Positions 25,997-34,795 of a stretch of 64,000 nt of DNA are shown piece after piece. The notes under the pieces were generated by a model, which saw nothing but the letters and a program-made list of their open reading frames with translations, had not been told where the DNA came from and searched no databases. Each line of letters starts with the position of its first letter. The first letter of the stretch is position 1. This stretch comes from Sphingomonas sp. (GTDB taxonomy: Bacteria > Pseudomonadota > Alphaproteobacteria > Sphingomonadales > Sphingomonadaceae), in NCBI GenBank assembly GCA_003248865.1, contig QFPK01000003.1, positions 178,092 to 242,091 of the forward strand, read 5' to 3'. The position numbers were made by a program, and so were the translations under genes.

Positions 25997-27331
25997 ATGA
26001 AGGGAATGATTCTGGGCCTGCTGCTGGCCTCGTCCGTGCCGGCACTGGCCGCAGACGTGACGCCGGCCGATCTGGAAAAGGCCGTCGCCCAGGATTGGTC
26101 CACCTATCTCGCGCCGCTCTACGATCATTTCCATCGCAACCCCGAACTCTCCACCGTCGAGGTGAACACGGCCGCGCGCATGGCGAAGGAACTGCGCGCG
26201 GTGAAAGGCATGGAGGTGACGGAGAAAGTCGGCGGCACCGGCGTCGTCGGCGTGCTGAAGAACGGCCCCGGCCCCGTCATCCTGCTCCGCGCCGACATGG
26301 ACGGCCTGCCCGTCGAGGAAAAGTCCGGCCTGGCCAACGCATCGAAGGTCCGCCAGAAAGACCGTGACGGCGTCGTGCAGCCCGTGATGCACGCCTGCGG
26401 CCACGACACCCATATCACCGGCCTCGTCGGCACCGCCCGCCAGCTCGCCGCGCTGAAGGACAAATGGTCGGGCACCGTCATCTTCGTCGTCCAGCCCGCC
26501 GAGGAAATCGTCGGCGGCGCCAAGAAGATGATGGCCGACAACCTCTACCAGCGCTTCGGCAAGCCCGATTACGCCATCGGCTGGCATGTCACCTCGGCGC
26601 TCCCCACCGGCACCATCGGCCTGGCCGAAGGCGTCACCTATTCCGCGGCAGACACGGTGGATATCGTGGTTCCCGGCATCGGCGCCCACGGCGCCAGCCC
26701 GCAAAGCGGCAAGGACCCGGTCTTCATCGCGTCCGACATCGTGCAGTCGCTGCAAGGCTTCATCGGCCGCGAGATCGCGCCGCTGAAACCCGCCGTCATC
26801 ACCGTCGGCGCCTTCCATGCCGGCTCCAAGCACAACATCATCTCCGATCGCGCCGAACTCTCCGTCACCGTCCGCGCCGACGATCTGGAAACCCGCGACA
26901 AGCTGATCGAAGGCATCAAGCGCATCGCCGTGCAAACGGGGCGCAAATGGGGCCTCCCCGAAGACAAGCTGCCCGTCGTCACCGTCCGCGAAGACGAACG
27001 CGCCATCCCCAACATCAACGATCCCGAACTCACCCAGCGCCTGCACGCCACCTACGCCAAGGCCTATGGCGACACCATCTTCACGACCGTGAAGCGGGAC
27101 AGTATGGGCGCAGAAGACTTCCCCTACCTCGTCGGCCCCGGAGTGAAGGGCGCCTACTACAACGTCGGCGGCACGCCGCAGGCGGCCTTCGATGCGGCCA
27201 AGGCCGGCGGACCGGCCGTCCCCAGCCACCACTCGCCGCTGTTCAAGGTTGACGGCGAAGCAGCCGTGAAACTGGGCGCCCAGACGATGACGCTGGCCGT
27301 GCTGGACCTCGCCGCAAAACCCGGGAGCTAA
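25997..27331 (+). CDS. secreted M20-family amidohydrolase
   Basis: A 444-residue metal-dependent amidohydrolase with a signal peptide (MKGMILGLLLASSVPALA), so periplasmic or secreted. It belongs to the hippurate hydrolase/IAA-amino acid hydrolase group of M20 peptidases. RADMDGLPVEE (98-108), the metal ligands in MHACGHDTH (131-139) and the catalytic glutamates in PAEE (167-170) are visible; SMGAEDFPYL and SHHSPLF near the C-terminus complete the set. It would cleave an N-acyl amino acid or related amide; the substrate is unknown. Confidence 0.92.
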   Translation: MKGMILGLLLASSVPALAADVTPADLEKAVAQDWSTYLAPLYDHFHRNPELSTVEVNTAARMAKELRAVKGMEVTEKVGGTGVVGVLKNGPGPVILLRADMDGLPVEEKSGLANASKVRQKDRDGVVQPVMHACGHDTHITGLVGTARQLAALKDKWSGTVIFVVQPAEEIVGGAKKMMADNLYQRFGKPDYAIGWHVTSALPTGTIGLAEGVTYSAADTVDIVVPGIGAHGASPQSGKDPVFIASDIVQSLQGFIGREIAPLKPAVITVGAFHAGSKHNIISDRAELSVTVRADDLETRDKLIEGIKRIAVQTGRKWGLPEDKLPVVTVREDERAIPNINDPELTQRLHATYAKAYGDTIFTTVKRDSMGAEDFPYLVGPGVKGAYYNVGGTPQAAFDAAKAGGPAVPSHHSPLFKVDGEAAVKLGAQTMTLAVLDLAAKPGS

Positions 27332-27388
27332 GCGAGCCCGGGAGGTAAGCGAGACTGTGGAAGGGGTGTCCAGCCAGTCGCCGAGTGC

Positions 27389-28576
27389 TTACCAGAAGCG
27401 CTCGCAGTTGGTTGGCCCCTTCTTCGGCGGCACGCCATCGACACGGACGGTCGCGTTATAGAAGCTCCAGGCGTTGCCGGTGGGGGCGGTGCGCTGAAAG
27501 ACAGTCAGTTCGAACGGCGGCCGCCCGGGAAAGGTGACGGACCAGCTGCGCTCACCTTCACCCGAACCCAACTTCTCGCAGCGGATCAGCGCCAGTGTGG
27601 CGCCGCGGGCTGCAAAGGCGGATTGCATGTCGATCGGCATCTCCGCACCCACTTCAGACCAGCTCACGCTTGCGGTTTCGGGGCGTGACTTGCCCTGGAT
27701 GCCGAAGGAAAAATTGCCGATCAGCCCATTCGCGAGATTGCCGGTTTCGGTCTTGCTCTGCCAGCGCACCTTGGCCAGCCGCTGGCGCAATTCTGCGACA
27801 GCGGGGGCACTGCCCGGACCGCCCGGCGTAGCCAGAATCAGCATTTCAGCGGCCGGCTGGCTGGCAGCCACGCGGGCCCAATCCTCGTTGCACTGGGCGT
27901 CGATCCAGTCGGTCCTGGGCGGCTTGTCAGCCAGATATTCCTTGCGACAGGCAGCCTTGAAACGGGGGGCCGCATCCGCCAGCACCGGCGGCACGGTGCC
28001 GGCGGGCGCAGCCGGGCCGGCAGGTGCTGCCGATGGAGCCGGGGCTGCAGTGGCAGCCATCGCGCCGGTGGCCGGACGGGCGGCCACCTTGCGGCCGTCG
28101 GTCGCCACTTCGTCGAATCGACTTGCGGCCGCGTTCCAGCGAAGTTCGTCTCCGCAGCGGGCAGGGCCGCCGCAGGCAGCGCCGGCCCGCGCAATCTGCA
28201 GCTTGGCGGGCGGCCCGGCCAGAATGCGATAGGCCAGCACCCGGTCGGCGAAGGCCAGCCTTGCATCGCTGCCGTTGCCCACCCACAGTTCAAGCCTGCC
28301 ATTGCCGTCCGGCTTGAACAGGTTCGGCTTGCCGACACAGGGCACATTGGCTTCGGAAATCAGAAAATCGGTGCGCCCATCGCCGGAAAAGTCGGCAGGA
28401 ATCACGAAGCGGCCCTGGCCCGTCATATTGCCCAGCGTGCCACCGGCCTGCGCGCAGCGCGCCACCAGTTCGTTCACCCGCGCCTTGATGGGTTCAGGCA
28501 CCACGGCCTGTGCGCTCGCCGGAGCTGAAAACGCCAACGCCAACACAAACGCCATCCCGTGTGACCGAACCGCCAT
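27389..28576 (-). CDS. exported protein of unknown function (395 aa)
   Basis: It has a signal peptide (MAVRSHGMAFVLALAFSAPASA) after a good ribosome binding site (GGAGG on the minus strand). Residues about 30-130 contain ADFSGDGRTDFLISE, a calcium-binding or FG-GAP-like stretch also seen in proteins that report an enzyme or dose value. An Ala/Pro linker (about 175-205) is followed by a Cys-containing C-terminal half (CRKEYL ... CEKLG ... CERFW). No known family is recognised. The start at 28576 was preferred over an open upstream extension that runs through purN. The neighbouring purN lies in the same direction upstream. Confidence 0.75.
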   Translation of the reverse strand: MAVRSHGMAFVLALAFSAPASAQAVVPEPIKARVNELVARCAQAGGTLGNMTGQGRFVIPADFSGDGRTDFLISEANVPCVGKPNLFKPDGNGRLELWVGNGSDARLAFADRVLAYRILAGPPAKLQIARAGAACGGPARCGDELRWNAAASRFDEVATDGRKVAARPATGAMAATAAPAPSAAPAGPAAPAGTVPPVLADAAPRFKAACRKEYLADKPPRTDWIDAQCNEDWARVAASQPAAEMLILATPGGPGSAPAVAELRQRLAKVRWQSKTETGNLANGLIGNFSFGIQGKSRPETASVSWSEVGAEMPIDMQSAFAARGATLALIRCEKLGSGEGERSWSVTFPGRPPFELTVFQRTAPTGNAWSFYNATVRVDGVPPKKGPTNCERFW

Positions 28577-28640
28577 GGCCGCCCTCCTGACCTGTTGCTC
28601 GGGCCGGACTTTGGCCGCAGGCGGCCGATGCCGCAACCCG

Positions 28641-29231
28641 TCAGACGGACGTGCGCACGAATTCCGCCAGCGCCTGCGGGTACAGGCTATGCTCGGCCAC
28701 CAGCACGCGCGCCGCCAGCGCGTCCGCCGTGTCGCCCGGCAGAATCGGCACGCGGGCCTGCGCCAGCACCGGCCCCGCATCCAGTTCCTCGGTCACCACA
28801 TGCACAGTGCAGCCGGCTTCAGTATCTCCGGCCGCGATAGCGCGCGCATGAGTATCGAGCCCCGGATAGAGCGGCAGCAGCGACGGGTGGATGTTCAGCA
28901 TCCGCCCGGCCCAATGCTGCACGAAGCCGGGCGTCAGAATCCGCATGAACCCTGCAAGGGCGATCAGCTCGACCTCATGCGCGTCCAGCACCGCGGCCAT
29001 GGCCGAATCGAAGGACTCGCGATCCGGAAAATCCTTGCCCGGAACGGTCGCTGTAGCGATGCCCAGAGCGCGCGCGACTTCAAGGCCCGGCGCCGCAGCC
29101 CGGTTGGAGAGCACAAGCACGATCTCAGCCGGATAATCAGGATCCCGCGCAGCTTCCGCCAGCGCCTGCATATTGGTTCCGCGCCCGGACAGCAGCACGG
29201 CGACCCGGCGCCTAGAGCGGCTTTCGATCAT
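28641..29231 (-). CDS. purN: phosphoribosylglycinamide formyltransferase PurN
   Basis: 10-formyl-THF-dependent GAR transformylase of purine synthesis. It has 196 residues, the usual length. LLSGRGTNMQAL at the N-terminus binds GAR, LAGFMRILTPGFV and NIHPSLLPLYPG include the catalytic Asn/His, and ELDAGPVLAQ the catalytic Asp. The start codon and the first seven residues (MIESRSR) lie inside the left terminal repeat of a small element (29212-29403) inserted between purM and purN. No clear ribosome binding site precedes it. The ancestral start was probably close to RRVAVLL, so the element seems to have replaced it. Confidence 0.95.
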   Translation of the reverse strand: MIESRSRRRVAVLLSGRGTNMQALAEAARDPDYPAEIVLVLSNRAAAPGLEVARALGIATATVPGKDFPDRESFDSAMAAVLDAHEVELIALAGFMRILTPGFVQHWAGRMLNIHPSLLPLYPGLDTHARAIAAGDTEAGCTVHVVTEELDAGPVLAQARVPILPGDTADALAARVLVAEHSLYPQALAEFVRTSV

Positions 29232-29403
29232 GTTGGTTCATTGGCACGGAGGTGATTTTGGCCTGCTGCAAGGAGCGCGGAGGGAGCGATGCCGTTGCAT
29301 CGTGACCGACAAGCGACGCGGCGGCAGGGCAAAAGCGCCACGCCGCGAAGCGGTCGCCCGAAGGGCGATGACGATGGGCCAGCATGATCGAAAGCCGCTC
29401 TAG
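29212..29403. mobile_element. MITE-like element between purM and purN
   Basis: A 192-bp non-coding segment with 25-base terminal inverted repeats (29212-29236 and 29379-29403), differing at one position and each ending in CTAG. There is no transposase. It separates two genes that are normally adjacent or overlapping in one operon. It supplies the purM stop codon (within the right repeat) and the purN ATG (within the left repeat). No target-site duplication could be established beyond the shared CTAG ends. Confidence 0.75.
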
Positions 29404-30494
29404 GCATCATGGGATGCGACCCACTCCTCCGCCTGTCCCCACAGGTCCACCGCTCCGCGCACGTCGCAGCCCTTGGCGCCTTCCACGATCTCGCCGACGC
29501 AGAACACCGTTTCGCCTGCATCGCCCAGCGCATCCGCCACCGCCTGCACGTCGGCCGGCGCCACGGCCAGGATCATGCCGATGCCGCAATTGAAGGTACG
29601 CGCCAGTTCGGCCGCTTCCATCCGCCCCTCGGCCTGCAGCCACCGGAACAGCGGCGGCAGCGGCCAGTTCGCGGCCTCGATCACAGCGCGGGTGCCGTCC
29701 GGCAGCACGCGCGGCACATTTTCCAGCAGACCGCCGCCGGTGATATGTGCCAGCGCATGGATGCGCCCGGCCTTCAGCAGCGGCAGCAGCGGCTTCACAT
29801 AGAGGCGGGTGGGGGCCAGCAGCGCATCGATCAGCAGCGTGTCGGGATCGAAGGGCGCGGGCGCATCCAGCGCCTCGCCTTCCACCAGCCGCCGCACCAG
29901 CGAATAGCCATTGCTGTGCGCGCCGGACGAGGCAATGCCCAGCAACACGTCGCCCGCCGCAACCCGGTCCCCGGTCAGCAGTTCGTCGCGCTCCACCGCG
30001 CCCACGGCGAATCCGCCCAGATCATAGTCTCCGGCCGCATACATGCCGGGCATTTCCGCGGTTTCCCCGCCGATCAACGCGCAGCCGGCTTCGGCACAGG
30101 CGCGGGCGATTCCGGCGACGACATCCTCGGCAACGCCCGTCTCCAGCTTACCGGTGGCGAAATAGTCCAGGAAGAACAGGGGCTCGGCGCCCTGCACGAT
30201 CAGGTCGTTCACGCACATGGCGACCAGATCCTGCCCGATGCTGCCATGGCGGCCGCTCTCGATGGCGAGCCTCAGCTTGGTGCCCACCCCGTCGGTGGCG
30301 GCGACCAGCAGCGGATCGGTGAATCCGGCCGCCTTCAGGTCGAAGATTCCGCCGAATCCGCCGATCTCCGCATCGGCGCCGGGGCGCCGCGTGGCGCGCA
30401 CCAGCGGGGCGATCATCTTCACAAGCTGGTTGCCGGCCTCGATGGAGACTCCGGCATCGGCATAGGTCGCGGGCGGGCGGTTCGGGATGCTCAT
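29400..30494 (-). CDS. purM: phosphoribosylformylglycinamidine cyclo-ligase PurM
   Basis: ATP-dependent AIR synthetase of purine synthesis. It has 364 residues. N-terminal YADAGVSIEAGNQLV, GGFGGIFDL, ATDGVGTKL and VNDLIVQGAEPLFFLDYF are all family signatures, as are GGETAEMPGMY and HITGGGLLENVPRVLP. The reading frame ends at a TAG inside the MITE-like element at 29400-29402, so the last residues may differ slightly from relatives. It lies upstream of purN in the same direction. Confidence 0.96.
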   Translation of the reverse strand: MSIPNRPPATYADAGVSIEAGNQLVKMIAPLVRATRRPGADAEIGGFGGIFDLKAAGFTDPLLVAATDGVGTKLRLAIESGRHGSIGQDLVAMCVNDLIVQGAEPLFFLDYFATGKLETGVAEDVVAGIARACAEAGCALIGGETAEMPGMYAAGDYDLGGFAVGAVERDELLTGDRVAAGDVLLGIASSGAHSNGYSLVRRLVEGEALDAPAPFDPDTLLIDALLAPTRLYVKPLLPLLKAGRIHALAHITGGGLLENVPRVLPDGTRAVIEAANWPLPPLFRWLQAEGRMEAAELARTFNCGIGMILAVAPADVQAVADALGDAGETVFCVGEIVEGAKGCDVRGAVDLWGQAEEWVASHDA

Positions 30495-30557
30495 GGCCGC
30501 GCTCTAGCGCCTTGGGCCTTGGAATCCCACCCTGCATGCGCCAAAGGCAGTGGCAAG

Positions 30558-31850
30558 ATGCAGGTATGGCGCGGGTTCGCAGTTGGAATGGCAGCAGTGG
30601 CGCTTGCAGCGGCCGCTCCTGTGCTGGCGCAGGCCGGTCTGAAGGCGGCCGACGCCAAGCCGAAAGCGAAGGAAGCCGACCCGGACGTGCCCACCGCCAT
30701 CGGCGGCAGCGGCGGGCTGGTCGTCTCCGGAATCGATGTCGATGTGGGCGGCAAATCCCCCTCCGATGCGCGGCTGAACGGCTGGCGGGAGGCGCAGCGC
30801 CAGGCCTGGCCGGCGCTGTGGGCACGGATGTCCGGGCAGGCCGCCGGAACCGCGCCCCGACTGGCAGACGGCGCGCTCGATTCGATGGTCTCCGCCATCG
30901 AGGTGGAGCGCGAACAGGTTGGCCCGGATCGCTATGTGGCGCGGCTCGCCGTGGTGTTCGACCGGGCGCGCGCGTCCACCTATCTCGGCCGCTACGCGGC
31001 GCTCAGCTCCTCGCCGCCGTTCCTTGTGCTGCCCGTGCTGCAGGATGCCGCCACGCGGATGGCGCACGAACCCGCCTCGCCCTGGCTTGCTGCCTGGGCA
31101 CGGCTGCGCGCGGGGGAAAGCCCCATCGATTATGTGCGCATCCAGCCGACGCCGGGTGATACCATCCTGCTGAACGCCTGGCAGGCGGAGCGGCGGCACC
31201 TGTTCCTGTGGCGGGCGCTGATCGATCGCTATCAGGTGGCCGATGTGCTGATCCCGGAACTGATCCTGGACCGCAGCTGGCAGGGCGGGCCGGTTTCCGG
31301 CCTGTTGATCGTGCGATTCGGCCCGGCCGGGCGCGAGATCGGGCGGGTGCGGCTGAACAACCGCAGCGGTGATGTGCCGGGCCTGATGGACACGGCCGTC
31401 CGCGAATCGGACAAGCTCTATGTCGCGGCGCTGCGCGCGGGCAATCTGCTGCCCGATCCAAACCTGCTGGAACTCGATGTGCCCGCCACCGCGCTGGAGG
31501 ATACCGGGCCGGAAATCGGCGGCGGCTTCGAAGGCGGCGGCGGCTTCACCGTGCGCGTGGTGACGCCCGACGACGCCACGCTGCAATCGATTCAGGCGGC
31601 CGTGGCGGGAACGCCCGGCGTCGAGGGCGTGCGCTTGCAGAGCCTCGTGCTGGGGGGCGAATCGTCTCTGGAAATCGTCTCCAGCATTCCGATGGCCGAA
31701 CTTCGCTATGCGCTGGATGCGCGCGGCCTGCGGCTGGATGGCGGGTCCCTGCGCCGCCGCGCGGCCGGTGAAGCCGCACTGCCCCCGCCGCAGCCCGCGG
31801 CGCAGGAAGAGCAGTTGCAGGAGACGCCGGGGCCGGAGGCGCGGGATTGA
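30558..31850 (+). CDS. exported protein of unknown function upstream of hdaA
   Basis: A 430-residue protein with a signal peptide (MQVWRGFAVGMAAVALAAAAPVLA). The N-terminal part carries a Gly-rich VVSGIDVDVGGKSPSDA followed by a repeated RxxAxxxAW pattern (residues about 60-300), and a short C-terminal segment (about 335-400) resembles a ferredoxin-like/HMA fold (FTVRVVTPDDATLQSIQAAVAGTPGVEGV). The function is unknown. It is translationally coupled to hdaA (stop 31848-31850 overlaps the TTG start) and divergent from purM. This neighbourhood is recurrent in sphingomonads, from memory of gene order rather than a search. Confidence 0.75.
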   Translation: MQVWRGFAVGMAAVALAAAAPVLAQAGLKAADAKPKAKEADPDVPTAIGGSGGLVVSGIDVDVGGKSPSDARLNGWREAQRQAWPALWARMSGQAAGTAPRLADGALDSMVSAIEVEREQVGPDRYVARLAVVFDRARASTYLGRYAALSSSPPFLVLPVLQDAATRMAHEPASPWLAAWARLRAGESPIDYVRIQPTPGDTILLNAWQAERRHLFLWRALIDRYQVADVLIPELILDRSWQGGPVSGLLIVRFGPAGREIGRVRLNNRSGDVPGLMDTAVRESDKLYVAALRAGNLLPDPNLLELDVPATALEDTGPEIGGGFEGGGGFTVRVVTPDDATLQSIQAAVAGTPGVEGVRLQSLVLGGESSLEIVSSIPMAELRYALDARGLRLDGGSLRRRAAGEAALPPPQPAAQEEQLQETPGPEARD

Positions 31851-32494
31851 GCGGGCCGGACTCGAACGCGTCGCCAGATCGGGTTTCCGAGCATCAGATG
31901 GTGCTGCCGCTGCGCTGGCGCGCGGCGCAGGGGCAGAAGGATTTCTTCGTCTCCGAAGCCAATGCGGAAGCCGTCACCTTCCTCGACGGCTGGTCGACCT
32001 GGCCGGTGCCCGCCGCGCTGCTGATCGGCCCGGCCGGCAGCGGCAAGAGCCATCTGGCCGCCATCTTCGCCCGCCGCTCCAACGCTCGGCTGTGGGACGA
32101 TGCCGACCGGGTTTCCAGCGAGGAGGCGCTGTTCCACGCCTGGAATGCCGCGATGGAGGAACGCCGCCCGCTGCTGATGACGGCGCGCTCCATGCCGGGC
32201 GACTGGAACCTCTCGCTTGCCGACCTCAAGAGTCGGTTAGCTGCCACCCCCCGCGTGCAGATTCGCAGCCCGGACGACGCGCTGCTGGAGGCGGTGTTCC
32301 TGAAGCAGTGGCGCGACCGGGGCGTGGAGGCACCGGCGGATGTCACGCGCTATGTCCTGTCCCGAATCGAGCGCAGCTTCGAAGGGCTGGCCCGTACCGT
32401 CGATGCGCTGGACAAGGCGGCCCTCTCCCAGCAGCGGCCGCTCTCCATCCCGCTGGCGCGGGAAGTGTTCATCGATCTCGATTTTGAAGGCTAA
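31847..32494 (+). CDS. hdaA: DnaA-related regulatory inactivation protein HdaA
   Basis: An AAA+ protein related to DnaA domain III, which with the sliding clamp promotes DnaA-ATP hydrolysis and limits re-initiation. It has 215 residues from a TTG start. Walker A is GPAGSGKSH (61-69). The short Walker B region and sensor motifs follow, with DLKSRLAATPRVQI near the middle. The DNA-binding domain IV of DnaA is absent, as expected. TTG was selected over the ATG at 31898 because a GGAGG (31835-31839) sits 7 bases upstream and the stop of the preceding gene overlaps it; the ATG gives a 198-residue alternative. Confidence 0.88.
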   Translation: MSGPDSNASPDRVSEHQMVLPLRWRAAQGQKDFFVSEANAEAVTFLDGWSTWPVPAALLIGPAGSGKSHLAAIFARRSNARLWDDADRVSSEEALFHAWNAAMEERRPLLMTARSMPGDWNLSLADLKSRLAATPRVQIRSPDDALLEAVFLKQWRDRGVEAPADVTRYVLSRIERSFEGLARTVDALDKAALSQQRPLSIPLAREVFIDLDFEG

Positions 32495-32554
32495 TAAGCG
32501 CGTTAAGCTCGGCAGTCATGGCTTCGCAATCGCAGCAATGCTAAGGGGATGGCG

Positions 32555-34777
32555 ATGGCCAGCGTGAATCGTCCCCTGCCGCTTCAGCCTGTCGAGCCGC
32601 ATCGCGTGCTCGGCTCGGGCCGTTATCTCAACCGCGAACTGTCCTGGCTCGCCTTCAACACGCGGGTGCTGGAAGAGGCGATGAACCCGGCGCACCCGCT
32701 GCTGGAGCGGCTGCGCTTCCTCTCCATCTCGGGCAACAATCTCGACGAATTCACCATGGTGCGCGTGGCCGGGCTGCGCGGGCAGGTGGATGAAGGCATC
32801 GAAACGCCCTCGCCCGACGGCCTCACGCCGGCCCAGCAGCTGGCCGAGATCGTGGAGGCCGCGCGCGCCCTCATGCACGAACAGCAGCGCGTGTTCGGCG
32901 TGCTGAGGAAGGCGCTGCGCAGCGCCGATTTCGCTATCCTGGACCATGAGGAGCTGAAGCCGGCCGAAGTGGAATGGCTGGAAGGCCATTTCCTCGACCA
33001 GATTTTCCCGGTGCTGACGCCGCAGGCGATCGATCCGGCCCACCCCTTCCCCTTCATTCCGAACAAGGGCTTCAGCCTCGTGTTCGACATGAAGCGCCAC
33101 GCCGACGGCGAGCGGGTGAATTCGCTGCTGATGCTGCCGCAGATGCTGCCGCGCTTCGTGCGGCTGCCCGGCAAGTCCGCGCGCTATGTCGCGATGGAGC
33201 AGGTGCTGATCCGCTTCTTCGGGCTGATCTTCCCGGGGTTCGAGCGGCTGGGGCAGGGCAGCTTCCGCATCATCCGCGACAGCGACATCGAAATCGAGGA
33301 AGAGGCCGAGGATCTGGTCCGCTTCTTCCGCAGCGCCATCAAGCTTCGTCGCCGCGGGCAGGTGATCCGCCTGAAGGTGGAGGCGCACACCCCGCCACGC
33401 CTGCGCGACATGGTGAAGGAAGCGCTTGCCGTTCACGACCGCGACGTGATGGTGGTGGACGGCATCCTGGGCATCGCCGACCTCGACATGCTGGTGGACG
33501 AGGACCGGCCCGACCTGAAGTTCGAGCCCTACACCCCCCGCTTCCCGGAGCGCATCCGCGAACATGGCGGCGACTGCTTCGCCGCCATCCGCGACAAGGA
33601 CATCATCGTCCACCACCCCTATGAGAGCTTCGACGTCGTGCTGGCCTTTCTGCGCCAGGCCTCCGCCGACCCGGATGTGGTGGCGATCAAGCAGACGCTC
33701 TACCGCACCGGCAAGAACAGCCCCATCGTTCGCGCCCTGATCGACGCGGCGGAGGCCGGCAAGGCCGTCACCGCCATCGTGGAGCTGAAGGCTCGCTTCG
33801 ACGAGGAGCAGAACCTCACCTGGGCCGCCGCGCTGGAACGGGCGGGCGTGCAGGTCGTCTATGGCTTCATCGACTGGAAGACCCACGCCAAGGTCTCCAT
33901 GGTGGTGCGCCGCGAGAATGCGGAGCTGAAGACCTATCTGCACCTCGGCACGGGCAATTATCACCCGATCACCGCGCGCATCTACACCGACCTCAGCTTC
34001 TTCACGGCGGATCATGGCCTCGCCCGCGATGTGGCGCAGGTGTTCAACTATATCACCGGCTATGTGGAGCCGCAGGGGCTGCGCTATCTGGCGATGAGCC
34101 CGCTGAACCTCCGCTCCACGCTGATGGCCGGCATCGATGCAGAGATCGCACATGCGAAAGCCGGGCGTCCGGCGGCCGTATGGGTGAAGATGAACAGCCT
34201 GGTCGACCCGATCATCATCGAGAAGCTGTACGAGGCCAGCAACGCCGGCGTGCAGGTGGACATGGTGATCCGCGGCATCTGCTGCCTGCGCCCGGGCGTT
34301 CCCGGCATGTCGGAACATATTCGCGTCCGCTCCGTGATCGGCCGCTTCCTGGAACACAGCCGCATTGTCGCCTTCGGCAACGGTCATCCGCTGCCCAGCC
34401 GCGAGGCGAAGGTGTGGATCACCTCGGCAGACTGGATGCCGCGCAATTTCGACCGCCGGGTGGAACTGCTGATCCCGCTCCTGAACCCCACGGTCCATGC
34501 GCAGGTGCTGGATCAGGTGATGGTCGCCAACCTGAAGGATGACGAGCAGAGCTGGGCGATGCAGGCAGACGGAACCTACAAACGCCTTCAGCCGGATGGC
34601 GGTGATCGGAACTTGCAACCGGGCCATCCCAGCTTCAACCTGCATCGCTATTTCATGACGAACCCCAGCCTCTCCGGCCGGGGGCAGGCGCTGAAGGGCG
34701 GTCATGCGCCGCGCCTTCTCATGGGCGACGGTACAGTCGGCGAAGGGCCTGGGGCGGGCCTGCCGCCGGTGCAATAG
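32555..34777 (+). CDS. ppk1: RNA degradosome-type polyphosphate kinase Ppk1
   Basis: Membrane-associated enzyme synthesising polyphosphate from ATP, important in stress and stationary phase. It has about 740 residues. The N-terminal domain includes RYLNRELSWLAFNTRVL; the catalytic region shows KARFDEEQNLTWA, FIDWKTHAKVS and LHLGTGNYHP with the autophosphorylated His. A second conserved His/Arg segment is ITSADWMPRNFDRRVE. AAGGGG (32543-32548) lies 6 bases before the ATG at 32555 and 0 bases before the ATG at 32549, so the second is favoured. No ppx follows, unlike the frequent ppk-ppx pairing. Confidence 0.95.
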   Translation: MASVNRPLPLQPVEPHRVLGSGRYLNRELSWLAFNTRVLEEAMNPAHPLLERLRFLSISGNNLDEFTMVRVAGLRGQVDEGIETPSPDGLTPAQQLAEIVEAARALMHEQQRVFGVLRKALRSADFAILDHEELKPAEVEWLEGHFLDQIFPVLTPQAIDPAHPFPFIPNKGFSLVFDMKRHADGERVNSLLMLPQMLPRFVRLPGKSARYVAMEQVLIRFFGLIFPGFERLGQGSFRIIRDSDIEIEEEAEDLVRFFRSAIKLRRRGQVIRLKVEAHTPPRLRDMVKEALAVHDRDVMVVDGILGIADLDMLVDEDRPDLKFEPYTPRFPERIREHGGDCFAAIRDKDIIVHHPYESFDVVLAFLRQASADPDVVAIKQTLYRTGKNSPIVRALIDAAEAGKAVTAIVELKARFDEEQNLTWAAALERAGVQVVYGFIDWKTHAKVSMVVRRENAELKTYLHLGTGNYHPITARIYTDLSFFTADHGLARDVAQVFNYITGYVEPQGLRYLAMSPLNLRSTLMAGIDAEIAHAKAGRPAAVWVKMNSLVDPIIIEKLYEASNAGVQVDMVIRGICCLRPGVPGMSEHIRVRSVIGRFLEHSRIVAFGNGHPLPSREAKVWITSADWMPRNFDRRVELLIPLLNPTVHAQVLDQVMVANLKDDEQSWAMQADGTYKRLQPDGGDRNLQPGHPSFNLHRYFMTNPSLSGRGQALKGGHAPRLLMGDGTVGEGPGAGLPPVQ

Positions 34778-34795
34778 GGGGCAAGGCCTGAGACT

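Noticed and set aside
32516..34774. A long minus-strand frame opposite ppk
   Set aside because: Shadow of the well-supported polyphosphate kinase gene; no motifs.
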